The notes below the pieces were generated by a model. It had not been told where the DNA came from and searched no databases. It saw nothing but the letters and a program-made list of their open reading frames with translations. Shown piece by piece: positions 11,218-24,797 of a stretch of DNA of 64,000 bases (its first letter is position 1; every line of letters begins with the position of its first letter). Where the stretch lies: the NCBI GenBank assembly GCA_016647705.1, contig CM028325.1:28128474-28192473 (forward strand), read 5' to 3'. The stretch is from Eucommia ulmoides (lineage: Eukaryota; Streptophyta; Magnoliopsida; Garryales; Eucommiaceae). The translations under genes and the position numbers were made by a program.

Positions 11218-12977
11218 CCATACATAATCGGGAAAAGAGAAGAAGAATCGAGAAAATGATAGAGATAAATTGAAGAGATAGAGAAAGCAGTCGGTGTGGG
11301 TGGTCCAGTCAGTGGTGTCGATGTGTGTGTGTGTAGCTTGTATATTCAACCATCGCCATCGTCGAGTGTGTGTGATTTGTAGGTCGGCTGTTCGTTGCCA
11401 TTCGGTCAGTGAGTGAGGGTGTGTTTTGGTTATGTGTATTGTGTATGCTATGGTTGTGGGTGTTGTGTGTTGATCATGTGAGCATTGTGTGGGCGTGTGC
11501 TGTTGTATGTATATATTTGTGTGTTTCATTGTGTGTATGTGTGTGTGTCTTGTCCGTCTATTCGATGGTGTGGTCGTTCACTCTGGTAGGGCGTCATCGG
11601 CTGTGGGTTAGAGAAAGAAAACTCGTCAGTGGTATGTGAATGTCCCTGTTCCGTCGCCGGTGGTGTTACCGCGTATGTGTATGTTCGTGATTCTGTGTAT
11701 GTATGTGTGTGTTGTTAGTCGTCTGTGTGAGTGTTTGTTAGTCGTCGTGGTTATAGATGGTGGTCGCCGAAGTTAGCGAGGAGAGAGAGAGGGGGGGACG
11801 ACTGGTTTTCGGGAGAAACAGAGCAAGTCAGACAATGGTGAGTTCTCTTAGGCGGAATGGTGCTCGTCTCGGCGAAAAAGGGGCAGTGTGCAAATCAGAG
11901 AATGAAGGAGGAACGTTTTCATAGGTGGTGGTTTTTCGGGATAGGCGGTGGAAGATCAGTGTGCAGATGAGAGTTTCTCGCCTCGACGGTGATTCTTTCG
12001 CCTTGGCGGTGGGGAATTCGCCTAGGCGGTAAGCCTGGACGCAGAAAATTAGAAACAATTAAAGAAATAAAATCGATAATCGTTTCGGAATGGATAACGT
12101 TTATCGTTTAATTTTATGATTTTTAAAAATAATTACTATCATCGAAAATATCGAAATAACAATAATAAATATGGAGAATGTTCACATGAATAAATTCGAT
12201 ATTGTAAATTGTAACGGAGAAATACTCATTGAACAATAAAATTTCATAATAAAAGGCGAGGAATAGGAAATTACAAAAATTAGGGCCTACATTGGATGGT
12301 TAGGCTATTGTTACATAAAATATTAATTTAGGCCCTGTCTCTATTAGGTTCGCAAGCACCGGTGTACCGGTAGAGGATAGTCGGTAAAAGTTTTCGAAAG
12401 CGGATTACTAGGTGAGTGTATTGTCTTTTAGTAAATCTATTTTCATATATATATATATATATATGATGGAAATATGTGTTTATTTAAAATTGGACAAATT
12501 TATAACTTATAGGGATCAAGCGTATTTTGGGTGTTTCGAAAATTGTGGATTTCATAGTTTTTCTAAAAGGATGGAAGTTGATTGTGGATAGAGTTGGGGT
12601 TGTTGAGGTGCAAATGAGTCGTCATTGTTGAGGTAAGGTGGAAATTGGTGTTGGGTATTCACCTGCTTGGCATAGTCCAGCAGAACGTTATTCACCTACT
12701 TGGCATAGTCCAACAAAGCGTTGTTTACCTGCTTGGCACAGTCCAGTAGAACGTTGTTATGTCCCGCTAGGAAGGCATATCCTATGGGTGGTATGGTACC
12801 GTTACAACTCCCGATCGTGAGGTTAAAACAATCACATAGCTAGCCAGGGTGTGATGTGGTATGGTGTGGTGTGGTGTAGTGTGGTATTTGTTGTATACGG
12901 TGCATGAGTTGAATACATTTGCAATTATATTTACTTTATTTTATACTGGATTGGTGTACCTATTTACGTTATTTTGA
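10914..12977 (+). mobile_element. 5' LTR of the chromovirus, truncated
   Basis: Aligns with 17818 to about 19900 of the 3' LTR from TGTAAGACCTCG through GGATTGGTGTACCTATTTACG. The last ~570 bp present in the 3' LTR are absent; at about 12977 it switches to unrelated text that belongs to the inverted repeat. Variable simple repeats inside include a CA tract (11167-11211) and an AT tract (12446-12464), both much shorter than in the 3' LTR. Confidence 0.8.
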
Positions 12978-13555
12978 TTGGTGCCCATCACCTATGTGAG
13001 GTATCCCTGATATCATTTCTTTAACAACTTCTGACCTCTTGGACCCAAAATCAAATTGACTGGGGTAATGATTACCTCTCCCAAATAAAGATCAGTGTGC
13101 AGAGTAGAGTTTCTCGCCTCGGCAGTGGGGAATTCGCCTAGGCGGTGGGCCTGGACGCAAAAAATCAGAAAAAAGTAAAGAAAGAAAATCGATAATCGTT
13201 TCGAAATGGGTTATGTTTCTCGTTTAATTTTATGATTTTTAAAAATAATTACTAGCATAAAAAATGTCGAAATGACGATAATAAATATGGAGAATGTTCA
13301 CATGAATAAATTCGATATAGTAAACTATAACGGAAAAATACTCATTGAACAATAATATTTAATAATAAAAGGCGAGGAATAGGAAATTACGAAAATTAGG
13401 GCCTATATTGGATGGTTAGGTTATTGTTACATTAAATATTAATTTAGGCCATGTCTCTATTAGGTTCGCAGGCACCGGAGTACCGGTAGAAGATATTCGG
13501 TAAAAGTTTTCAAAAGCGGATCATCAGGTGAGTGTACTGTCATCTAGTAAATCTA

Positions 13556-13594
<39 letters not shown>

Positions 13595-14439
13595 AAAAAA
13601 TGTGTTTATTTAAAATTGGACAAATTTATAACTTATAGGGATCAAGCATATTTTAGGTGTTTCGGAAATTGTGGACTTCATAGTTTTTCTAAAAGGATGG
13701 AAGTTGATTGTGGACAGAGTTGTGGTTGTTGAGGTGGAAATGCGTTGTTGTTGTTGAGGTGAGGTGGAAATTGGTGTTGGGTATTCACCTGCTTGGCATA
13801 GTCCAGCAGAGCGTTATTCACCTGCTTGGCATAGTCCAGTGGAGCGTTGTTATGTCCCGCTAGGAAGGCATATCCTACGGGTGGTACGGTACCGTTGTAA
13901 CTCTCGATCGTAAGGTTAAAACAATCACATAGGTACTCCGGTGCCTGGGAACCTAATAGAGACAACGCCTAAATTAATATTTTATGTAACAATAACCTAA
14001 CCATCCAATGTAGGCCCTAATTTCTGTAATTTCCTATTCCTCGCCTTTTATTATTAAATATTATTGTTCAATGAATATTTTTCCGTTATAGTTTACTATA
14101 TTGAATTTATTCATGTGAACATACTCTATATTTATTATCGTCATTTCGACATTTTCGATACTAGTAATTATTTTTAAAAATCATAAAAATTAAACGAGAA
14201 ACGTAACCCATTCCGAAACGATTGTCGATTTTCTTTTTTTATTTTTTTCTGATTTTTTGCTTCCAGGCCCACTGCCTAGGAGAATTCCCCACCGCCGAGG
14301 CGAGAGACTCTCCTTTGTACACTGATCTTTATTTTGGGAGAGGTAATCATTACCCTAGTCAATTTAATTTTGGGTCTAGGAGGTAAAAAGTTGTTAAAGA
14401 AATGATATCAAGGATACCTCACATAGGTGATGGGCACCA
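12978..14439. repeat. Large inverted repeat (507-bp arms, 447-bp loop)
   Basis: The arm 12978-13484 is repeated in reverse complement at 13932-14439. The outer ends read TGGTGCCCATCACCTATGTG and its complement, the inner ends CCGGAGTACC and GGTACTCCGG. The arms hold LTR sequence (GGGGAATTCGCCTAGGCGGTG to AGGCACCGGAGTA) plus ~110 bp of other sequence. The loop is LTR sequence in direct orientation, so the plus-strand block 13090-13930 is also a second direct copy of 11940-12830. A transcript through it would fold into a long hairpin. Confidence 0.85.
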
Positions 14440-14450
14440 GTTAAAACAAC

Positions 14451-16700
14451 GTTCAGATGGCGGATACTTCAGTAGTGGGGGATTATCCTGATGTATGTCC
14501 TAGCAGAATTGTGAGGGTTTCCAGTAAATATTATCGAGTTACTTCTAGGACTTGTTCTTATATAAATTTCACCCCATCATAGGGCGCATACGGAGTTGAC
14601 GAAATTGGAAGATCTGTTAACCCACGATTATAGTAGACCTGATGTTTCTCTCTATGAAAATTCGGTGTTATTCGAAAAGAAAAAAGAAGGCACGTTGAAA
14701 ATGAGTGTTGGTAACCAATAATAGAAATAAGGAGGCGGTTTGGGTAAAATTATTATACCCATCGTGTAGAATTGATGATTTGTTCGATCAGCTGCGGAAG
14801 ACCTAGGTGTTTTCCCTAATAGATTTTTGATTAGTATAGCACCAGTTGGAGGTCAGAGATAGTGATGTGGCGAAAACAACGATCCGGTTGAGAGTAGAAA
14901 AGAGCATGCAGAGCATATCCAGACTATGTTGCTGACATTGCGAGATAAGAAATTGTATGCCAAATTCAGTAAATGTGAGTTGGGTTGGATTGAGTGGTAA
15001 TTTTGGGACATGTGATCTTGGGAGATAGTATTCAAGTAAATCCAATGGAAGTTGAGGCTGTGATTTAATGGAAAAGGCCGAAAAGTGTGACCAAAATGCG
15101 AAACTTTTGAAGTTGATAGTGATTGTAGTTGCCTTAAAGTTTTAGAGACCCTACCTGTATGACGAGACTTGAGGGATATGCACCGATCGTCAGAGTTTGA
15201 AATATTTGCTTATTCAAAAATGGGCTAAATCTGAGGCAGAGGCGTTGAATGAAATTGATCAAGGACTACAGTCGTACCATCCATTATTATTCAGGAAAGG
15301 CTAATGTTGTAAGGGATGCTTTGAGTCGGAAATTGGCAAGTTTGGTTGCGTATATTTAGGTTGTTCATACTAATATATATGTTATGTTGAGACCCTTGTG
15401 AGTTTTAGTTGGCGGTTGGTCAGATGACAACGCTGTTTGAGATTTTGATTTTGAAATCGACATTGATCGATCATGTTGTAGGGAGAGTAGAAGTCGGATG
15501 TCCAGTTGGGAAGGATTAGAGATGAAGTGAAAAATAGTTGCAGAGCTGACTATTGTGTCCGAATGAAGGATGAAGTCTTGATGATTAAAAAAAATAGATT
15601 GTGTGTTTCTAATAATGCCTATTTGATGAAAGATACCTTAAAGAAAGTACATAGTTCAATATACGCAATGCACCCGGTAGTATCATAATGTATCGAGATT
15701 GAGTAAGCATTATTGCTAGGTTGGAATCGAATGGGGAATTGCAGAATTTGTTGCTAGAGTCTTGTTTGTTAGCAAGTTAAGGTCGAGTACCAACATTCAG
15801 ATGGGTTATTGCAACATGTACCTAGTCCCGAATGGAAAGGGGAGCGTAGCACAATGAAATTTGTTTCGGAATTACCTCACATTCGAATAGGGACATAAAT
15901 CCATTGAAGGGATTGTAGCTGGGCTTTCTAAGTCTACTTATTTCCTGATCCTAAATTGACGTATTCTCTTGATACGTATGCTCAAGGGTATAAGTGACGA
16001 GATTGTTAGGTTGTAAGGTGCATCGGTTCAGTATAATTGTCGAATATGATTGAGTTAACATAACTATTTTAAATCAAAGGTGGAAATTAAATTTTGAATT
16101 ATACGTTTGATAATTATTGGTTGCTCCCAAATTAAAAATTGAACATATTTTGATAAATTGAAGTATTAATTATCTGTTGCCAACATATTCAAAAAGCTAA
16201 TGGTGTTTTTTTTTTTATATATAATTACCGTCGTACAATCGGTATGTACAGTTGTTGTCATTATTATTAAATTCACGGCCTGTTGTAAATATGAAAAGTT
16301 GGGTAGTTGATTCTAGGTAATAATTCTTTATAGAAGAAACCGTAGTACCCGCTTCCATAGGGTCGGATAGAGGTTTGATATTGATTTCGAAGTTCTGGTT
16401 GAGTTTTCAAACTGCTTTGGGTTCCAAGTTGAAATTCGCTACCCCTTTTTAATTGTAGATTAACGATCTATCGGGAAATGCAATTCAGGCATTGGAGGAT
16501 GGGTTAAGGAGTTGTGTTTTGGAATGTTCTGGTAGTGGAGATGATCATGAGGCATTAATGGAATTTTTTATAATAACAAATACCTTTTCGACAATCAAGG
16601 TGGCACTGTATGAAGCACGATATAAAAAGGATGCAGGACTCCAATTAAATAGACCGAACTAAGATAGGAGAATGGGAAATTTTTCGAGATTTGAATGCAG
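14451..16700 (+). pseudogene. Chromovirus pol remnant (RT, RNase H, integrase)
   Basis: All segments are plus strand but scattered over frames with many stops. Reverse transcriptase: VVGDYPDV at the start, then KKKEGTLKM, RIDDLFDQLR (14768-14800) and KLYAKFSKCEL near 14950. RNase H end: NVVRDALSRKL near 15305, the usual 'VADALSRK' landmark. Integrase: LCVSNN...HSSIYAMHP near 15600-15670, then PSPEWKGE...MKFVSELPH near 15820 and SDRGL near 16365, followed by QALEDGLRSCVLE near 16480 and YNN plus CRTP near 16570-16640. Between about 16060 and 16330 sits AT-rich non-coding text that splits the integrase core. The catalytic YxDD block is not visible. No functional product is possible. Confidence 0.8.
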
Positions 16701-17797
16701 TCCGATGTGGCTACATTTTATTTGGGAATGGATTTTTTTTTTTTAAAAAACAAAAACAAAAAAAACCCAACTAGACGTTTGGGACCACTACTAACATTAG
16801 GCGGAGTCAGAATGCAGGGGTCATTGGGATTTCATGGGGAAAGGATAATCTGAATTATCCTTGGGTTAATGAGTATTTTAAAAAAATTATTGAGATAATA
16901 TTTTTATATACCTTTTTCAGAGACTATTGATTCTTTGTGACGTATCGAATTTTCGTGGTTAGGACGTATGTAATTCGATACATATTTATACATGACTATA
17001 TGTTTGAGGCATTTTATGTGGATTGAGACGTATTTGAAGCGCTTGACCTTGTCAGGGACTTGATTAAATGTGGAGGCAGAAAGTGAATTCTTATAGATGA
17101 CCCATTTGATGTATTGTTGATACGTATTGATGTGGATTGGTGTTATTTATGTGTTTTGCGGGATATTTATATGACTTGACGTGATTGAAACGTATTTATG
17201 TGAATTAGACATATTGCGAAAAATTTATTGGTTGACGTTAGATGGAGGTAATAATTATAAAACGGTTACGAGATTGTTGAAAATTTTGATATAGATATTG
17301 AGATTGATGATTTTTGGTCTCACCGGCCAGTTCATGTGGAGTTGGGTTATCTGTTGCTTACTATATTGGTTGTGAACTTGTTGGTTGAAATGATGGATGG
17401 AAATATGGTTGCGTATCGATTGACTGGATGAAATAGATAGATGTTGGTTAGGGGAAAATTCTTGTCGAAATGAGATAGACCCAATCCACTAAGATTACCG
17501 TGATGTGTTTAAACTATATTGTTATTTATTAAAATTGTATTAGAGTAGCGCAGCGGAAACATTTAGGAACATGAGATTTTTTTTTTACAGTTGATTGGCT
17601 ATGCTAGGTGCACCCTATTTGTCGGTTGTTGGATATAATGTGAGCTACTGCAAATAAAAATGTTGCGATGTGTGAAAGTGAATTGACAGTTACTAATTAA
17701 GTGTGACTAATATGATAATACGTGTGAATTTGAAACATTTTTGGGTTGACCAAAATTTTAATTTCGTTTGTTTTGCACGAAAATTTCGAGACGAAAT
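16701..17797 (+). other. Post-integrase region of the chromovirus, unreadable
   Basis: A chromodomain and the integrase C-terminus are expected here in a chromovirus. I see only a possible trace (VAYRLTG near 17410). The text includes a poly(T)/poly(A) junction at 16733-16770. Nothing else is assignable. Confidence 0.35.
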
Positions 17798-17798
17798 T

Positions 17799-17817
17799 TC
17801 TTTTAGGGGGGAAGAGT
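17799..17817 (+). other. Polypurine tract of the chromovirus
   Basis: TTCTTTTAGGGGGGAAGAGT immediately before the TGTAAGACC start of the 3' LTR; the purine run GGGGGGAAGAG is the plus-strand primer. Known Tekay/Del elements end their internal region with a very similar phrase. Confidence 0.85.
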
Positions 17818-18006
17818 TGTAAGACCTCGACCTTTGACATACATATAATTTAAGTCGCGTTTTAAAATATTTCGAAAATATCGGGGTGGATTGCGATATT
17901 AATTATGTGAATTAAAATTTTAGGGGTTAGATTTTAATCTACATAAATATTAAAATTTAAATTGGGTTAAATTATAACTTAACTAAAATAAAGTGGGGCT
18001 TCGTGC

Positions 18007-18111
<105 letters not shown>

Positions 18112-18162
18112 GGTGAAGATAATGAATGGAGGAGAGACGGAGGACACATGTCCGACCGATGA

Positions 18163-18207
<45 letters not shown>
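18163..18207. repeat. (CA)n microsatellite
   Basis: Uninterrupted CA repeat of about 22 units, followed by a short TA tract. Its counterpart in the 5' LTR is 11167-11211. Confidence 0.95.
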
Positions 18208-18218
<11 letters not shown>

Positions 18219-19427
18219 TCATATATATCTATACATAATTGGGAAGAGCAAAGAAGAATCGAGAAAATGAGAGAAAGAAATCGAAGAGAGAGAAAGCAGT
18301 CGGCATGCGTGGTCCAGTCAGTGGTGTCAATGTATGTGTGTGGAGCTTGTATGTTCAACCATCGCCTTCGTCGAGTGTGTGTGATTTGTTGGTCGGCCAT
18401 TCGTCGCCGTTTGGTCAGTGAGTGGGGGTGTGTTTCAGTTATGTGTGTTATGTATGCTATGGTTGTGGGTGTCGTGTGTTGATCATGTGAGCGTTGTGTA
18501 GGTGTGTGCCACTGTATGTATATATGTGTGTGTTTCGTTGTTTGTATATGTGTGTGTGCTGTCCGTCTATTCGACGGTGTGGTCGTTCACTCTAGTGGGG
18601 CGTCGCCGGTGGTGGGTTAAAGAGAGAAAACTCATCGGTGGTGTGTGAATGTCCCTGTTCCGTCGCCGGTGGTATTGCCGCGTGTGTGTATGTTCATGAT
18701 TTTGTGTATGTATGTGTTATTGGTCGTCTGTGTGAGTGTTTGTTAGTGGTCGTGGTTGTTGATGGTGGTCGCCGAAGTTAGCGAGGAGAGAGAGAAAGAG
18801 GGGGACGACTGGTTTTTTGGAGAAACAGAGTAGGTCAAACAATGGCTAGTTCACCTAGGCGGAATAATGTTCGCCTCGGCGGAAAAGAGGCAGTGTGCAA
18901 ATTAGAGAAAGAATGAGGAGCGTTCGCCTAGGCAGTGGAAGATCAGTGTGCAGAGGAGAGTTTCTCGCCTCGACAGTGATTTTTTCGCCTCGACAGTGGG
19001 GAATTCGCCTAGGCTGTGGGCCTGGATGCAGAAAATCAGAAAAAAATAAAGAAAGAAAATCGACAATCGTTTCGGATCGGGTAACGTTTCTTGTTTAATT
19101 TTATGATTTTTAAAAATAATTACTAGCATCGAAAATACCAAAATGATGATTATAAATATGGAGAATGTTCACATGAATAAATTCGATATAGTAAACTGTA
19201 ACAGAGAAATACTCATTGAACAATAATATTTCATAATAAAAGGCGGGGAATAGAAAATTACAGAAATTATGGCATACATTGGATGGTTAGGTTATTGTTA
19301 CATAAAATATTAATTTAGACCCTGTCTCTATTAAGTTCACAGGCACTGGAGTACTGGTAGAGGATAGTCGGTAAAAGTTTTCGAAAGTGGATCACCAGGA
19401 GAGTGTACTGTTTTCTAGTAAATCTAT

Positions 19428-19479
<52 letters not shown>

Positions 19480-19991
19480 AAAAAATATGTTTATTTAAAA
19501 TTGGACAAATTTATAACTTATAGGGATCAAGCGAATTTTGGGTGTTTCGAAAATTGTGGATTTCATTGTTTTTCTAAAAGGATGGAAGTTGATTGTGGAC
19601 GGAGTTGTGGTTGTTGAGGTGAAAATGAGTTGTTGTTGTTGAGGTAAGGTGGAAATTGGTATTGTGTATTCACCTGCTTGGCATAATCCAGCAAAGTGTT
19701 GTTCACCTGCTTGGCACAATCCAGTAGAGCATTGTTATGTCCCGTTGCAACTCCTGATCATAAGGTTAAAATGATCACATGGCTAGCCGGGGTGTGATGT
19801 GGTGTGATGTAGTGTGGTGTTTGTCGTATAAGGTGAATGAGTTGAATAAATTTGCAATTATATATACTTTATTTTATATTGGATTGGTGTACCTATTTAC
19901 GTTGATATATCTATTATTTTGGTTGAGTTATACTATATGGTTGTTGTGTCGTTCTGATTGATTTTTACTACTTAGTTGAGTTGTTATAAAC

Positions 19992-20059
<68 letters not shown>

Positions 20060-20489
20060 GTTGTTTTCTGTGGTGACAGGAAAAATGGGTTTTCTTTGTG
20101 ATATGTGATATTTATATGTTTTATACTTGATCCCTCTAAAATGTTGTTATTAATAAAACAGTACACTCGCAGGTGCAACAACTAGGAGTCGGTACCTTAC
20201 TGGCACTAGATAGAGCCCGACAATGCGGTCGTGAGAGAGTATTTTGGGAGGTGTTGGTTGAGGCAAACTTATGAGAGGTTCGTGGTTGCTTTATCTTTGT
20301 TGTTATTATAATTTTGTCAGGATGGGTGTGTCCCCAATTAGAGAGTGTATAAAAATAGTATGGTCTGATTTGGTGGTTGTATATTTATGTATGCACTTGT
20401 CGTTCCTAGTTGGTTTGGTGTGCAGGTGATGTCATGTGTTGACGTCACGCCGGCCCTAGGGTGATGGGTGTTCGGGGTGGGGTGTGACA

Positions 20490-20494
20490 ATATG
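20490..20494. other. Target-site duplication, right copy (ATATG)
   Basis: Identical to 10909-10913; follows the GTGTGACA end of the 3' LTR. Confidence 0.9.
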
Positions 20495-20805
20495 CACCGA
20501 AAGAGATCCCACCCCTGGCATCTCACCGGTTGATATGAAACGATGATGCATATAAACAAATCATCATGAATGGCATGCTTAGAAAATCATGCAGGCCATT
20601 ATGAGGATATTGTTGAGAGTCATGCTATCGTCCTAAGTGACACGTCTGCCCTAAAAGACTAAGTTTGCCCCCTGCGACCTACACTGATGACATACTGCTG
20701 CTGAGAGCCAAGCGCTCTTCCCAAAGATTACTTGCCTGTTTAATTAATTAATTTAGGAGAGGATAAGACCTACTTTACCTACTTCGACGAGACAGGAGAG
20801 GTCTT
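20495..20805. other. Flank between two insertions, no gene seen
   Basis: By the target duplication, this continues the sequence left of 10909. I see no open frame of note on either strand. Confidence 0.4.
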
Positions 20806-22145
20806 TGGTAGCAGAATATTACGTCGTTACTTTTTTCGCAAATGTAAGCGTTAAGTTTCAGTATAGTAGAAAGAGTAAGGGTTGTCGTATCCACAGGGAT
20901 TGGATTAGATCGTCGCTAATTACCGCAATTGTTATAACCTAACTTTATCTAGACGACTCAAATTTAAGGTTTTTTATAATAATTATCAACTAAACTAAAT
21001 TAATTATTAAACTATAATACTACTATGACATTAATGGGAAACTATTGTCTAGGGATTAACTTTGTTTACTTAATCGTGTTTGATTCAATCTAGTTTACAT
21101 TAACGGCATTCACACTATCCTACAATTTAGGTATCGAAATCTCACTCACTACCTCTCCCGAGTGTGAAGTGAATGAATATGCTACTTCACGTCAATGCCA
21201 ACGTCCCCTTTTAGCGTCTATATGACACTAATCACATAAGTCTCGCTCTAACCTCACGAATTGCATACTTTCTAATACTCTCTCGAGTCATTAGATCGTC
21301 ACGTTGTGTTTAAACTCTAGTCCAAATTCGGGGTTACCTCTCCCGAGTGTCAAACCCTGTATTCTCAAATCAACCAATATATCATAACAAGCATATAATG
21401 GAAGTAATAAAATGGTAAACACAATCGGATAAAGATAAACAACCGTTAACAAAACATCAATTTAATCAAACCACGTTTTCATGAACAAGTCATTCCCTAG
21501 ATAATAGATGTTTAACTACACATGGCCATAGCCCAATATTCAACAATACAAGAGATAAACATCATCAAAACAACCAACCAAAGCTAAAAATAAAAGAGAG
21601 AAACAAGGGAGAATAACCAAATCTAAAGAACGAGTGATTCCACGTGCGCTAAGTCCACTCCAATCTCATTTTTTCCTCTTCAAATGGATGATTCTCTTGG
21701 TTGGTATGGGCTTTGAGCTCTCAAGACACTCCCAAAAATGTGCCTTAGGTGTTGGGGGAAGAAGGGGATATCATAGGAATCCAAAATATCTCAAAAAAAC
21801 ATCCCAAAATATCTTATCCAGGTGGAGTCGGACCGCTGCAACGGTGGGAAGCACTACTACAGCAGTGGGAAATTAGTAGCTCCACTGACCCTTCACCACT
21901 GCAGAGGTGGTCTTTTGGCTGTAACTTCAAAGTTCCATATTTTGAGATTTTCCAAAATCCGATTGCATCATTGTTAAAAATTGCCTTGAAGTTACTGTAC
22001 CTGAACCGAATTTGCATCTTTTTACCCATTTATTCAAAAATCTATCAAACAATACAAACACATATTAAACTAACAAAATGCTTGAAAACACACAAATATT
22101 TGAATCTAAAAGTACTTGATTTGCTGGTAAATAAATCATTCATCA
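20806..22145 (-). mobile_element. 3' LTR of the TR-GAG-like element
   Basis: Plus-strand ends TGGTAGC...TTCATCA, so TGATGAA...GCTACCA on the minus strand. Aligns nearly end to end with 24934-26261, with small indels such as the poly(T) at 25098-25110. Confidence 0.88.
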
Positions 22146-22165
22146 AATCCCCCAAACTCAAACGT
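22146..22165 (-). other. Polypurine tract
   Basis: The minus strand reads GTTTGAGTTTGGGGGATT directly before the TGATGAAT LTR start. This is the usual 'AGTTTGGGGG' type of purine tract in plant Athila and Tat elements. Confidence 0.8.
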
Positions 22166-22800
22166 TTGCTTGTCATCAAGTAAAAACACACAATAAAATA
22201 AATTACTCTAATTAATTAACGAACTTAAATACTAAAAACAAAAAACCACAAACGAACTAAAAATAATGACATGTGAGTTTTTAATTCAACTTATCGACTA
22301 AAACGTTTTCCCTCAACGACCCCCAATAATATCGAGTTCAGGAATAAAACGTACTATGTGGTATTCTATAATTTCAACATTCAAAAATGGTAAACGTCAT
22401 TCTAGATCCTGTTCAAATGTGTGTGCGAAAACTCAATAATACAACCATCCAAAGACCAGATTGGATTATTCACTAATAAAGCTCATGACTTAGACCATAA
22501 AAGATTAGGATATTCATATGCTAGATTGGGTTCTACTCTCCACTAATGTAAGTTTAGCAATTCAAAAAGATCAAAAAGACTTGGTTCGATTTTTGTCAAA
22601 TGACCAAAGGTATATCGGGAATAAGTAAATGTTATTAACTCGACGTTACCTAAGGCACATGTTTGGCACTCAATCACTCTCGAACCCCTAAAGATCAATT
22701 TGAAACAACACTGAACTATCATTTAAAAACGTCATACTCATTTGTCAAAAAAAAAAAAAAAACTAAAATAGAACTATATTTACATATGGTGCTTTTTTTT

Positions 22801-22842
<42 letters not shown>

Positions 22843-23796
22843 ACCACACCCCAAAACTTATTTGATTTGTACAATTTCAAGATTGTGGGAAAACAATAGA
22901 AAAATGACAAGTGAGTACTAGAATACCAAACCAATCAAAAGTTCGCCTAAAATCCAACCGCTCACTTTAAGTGGTATTTACAAACGCTCACTTGATTTGG
23001 ACTCACATTACCTTAGGTTTAGCGACTTAGGTTTGGAAAAAGTTTTATTGGCCAGGGCATTTGTTATGTGTTCAGAATTGAAACGGCTTACAGGCTTCGA
23101 CATGGTAATAAGGGATAAAACATATAGCATGGTAAGCTTCAAAGGCTCAAGCAATCAAAATGAATGCCTAAATCATATCTCTTGAACTACCTTGCCTAGG
23201 ATTTCGCCTCAAGTTTCCCCCAATCAGGTTCTAGAATCCCTAAAATTGTCATGAACTTGCTACTAAATTATCGGCATCAAATCAATTGGATAGCTAGTAC
23301 ATTGAGTCTACGTGCTCGTGCAAATTAGAATCCACGATAATTTTTACCAAAACGAAAAGTCAAGCACACAGAACACACATGAATGGGCATTACCGTTGAC
23401 CTCAAAAAACAACCAGGGGATAATTTCATCAATGGGTAATGGCCCAGAAGAACTACAAAACTCAACACACAACAACAACAACTACAAACAATAACATATT
23501 AATAATAATACTAAACAATCATGCATACAATTAAACAATAAATTAACTTAAAGTATATAACTAACAACAAGAAAGTATACTAACATACTACACATCACCC
23601 CCAAACTTAAAACGGGAAATGTCCACAATGACCCAACATTGATCTCAATAATAGAAATAAAGTATGACGACGAAGGGGGTTTAGAACACGTACCTGGGAG
23701 GGGAGACAATCTCGTCTCTAAATGAAGTCGGCGAGGATGGTCTAATTTATTTTGAAAACTTGGGTAGCCTCCCAAGAAGCACTTGGTTTAATGTCT
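22166..23796 (-). other. Long 3' untranslated part of the TR-GAG-like element
   Basis: No coding domain is seen on either strand. Contains A-rich and T-rich tracts (22747-22763 and 22791-22837). The segment near 23620-23800 is shared with the start of the window, which shows that this non-coding tail is conserved between family members. Confidence 0.5.
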
Positions 23797-24797
23797 TCAG
23801 CTTGACACGAAGAAGAGCTTATCAAAGAGCGGCTTCTGCTCGTAGTATGTGTCATACAACACAACATACGGGTCTTGGTTTAGAATGCCCTCGAGATTGG
23901 TGAGATTTGACATTATTTGGCCTGTACTTTCAACTCGACTTTGCTCCGATATATGTGCTTGGTTGCCCAGAATGAACGAAGTTGGAAATGGGGGAGGATA
24001 GGTGAGCAACATCGGATTCTCACATATGTGATCGTCTTGGATCGGGGGTGGTATCACAACTTGGATCTCAAGAGGTGAGTACTCAAAATCATCTTCTAAT
24101 TTATCATCTACGAACAATTCTTGAGCCTCGTCCTCTTTCGAATCATCTTCAATATACGAACCTAAGTTCCTTCCGCTTATATCTGGTTCCTCGTGGTGGA
24201 TTTCATTGAATATGGCGTGTGTGTTTCTTAGTGCCACCACTTTTGACTCGACCTCAATGTAGCAGATAAGCTGATCGATATGCGTCTAAAGAGACGTTAT
24301 GGTCGTATTACTTTCAGTGCAGGCACGTCTCAATATTGTCAAAACGATCCTTATACTTGTTGAGACGGTCATTCATTTCCCTTCAAAAAGCTTGAGTTTC
24401 CCCCATAAATTCAGCTAACATTTCGTCTAGGGTGGGGGAAGACTCCATATTTTGGTCCAAGGTGTCAATCTATGGCGTCGAAACGGTAGAATTATCCCCC
24501 AAGCTTTGGTAACTTGTTGAATAATTCCAACTCTGATAATCAAACTCCACCATGTCTTCCAGCAACTAATAGGCTTCATCCGTGGTTAATTGGTCAAAAG
24601 AGGTGGTACCATTTCCTCCTTCAACCCAATTTCTTGTTGCGGCTTGTAGCCCATCGAGGAAGTTTAGTAGTTGACACTCCCTCGGGAAACGATGGTCTGG
24701 GAACCGGATTAGCAACTCCTTGTATCGATACCAAGTACAATAAAACAACTCAGAATTCTGTTGAAAGAAATGCAACAATACTTATTGATCTAACATC
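23797..24797 (-). pseudogene. Athila-type gag remnant
   Basis: The minus strand gives ELFYCTWYRYKELLIRFPDH near 24740, then FLDGLQAATRNWVEGGNGTT and DEAY near 24570. This matches the second half of the retrotransposon gag domain (pattern 'E-x-x-Y-x-x-W-x-R-[FY]-K-[DE]-L-L' and 'GG...EAY'). A looser C-terminal part with TLDEMLAEFMGE near 24420 and an acidic segment (23797-24240) follow after frame breaks. The first half of the gag domain is deleted right beside the primer site, and no zinc knuckle is visible. Gag forms the particle that packages retrotransposon RNA; this copy cannot. Confidence 0.75.

Noticed and set aside
11035..11639. 164- and 76-codon frames over the 5' LTR
   Set aside because: Same cause: CA/TG-rich LTR sequence; the matching 3' LTR does not keep the frame.
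23797..24240. Independent acidic protein gene of 147 codons (minus)
   Set aside because: It lies in line with the gag remnant between primer site and polypurine tract, so it is better explained as the C-terminal gag region.
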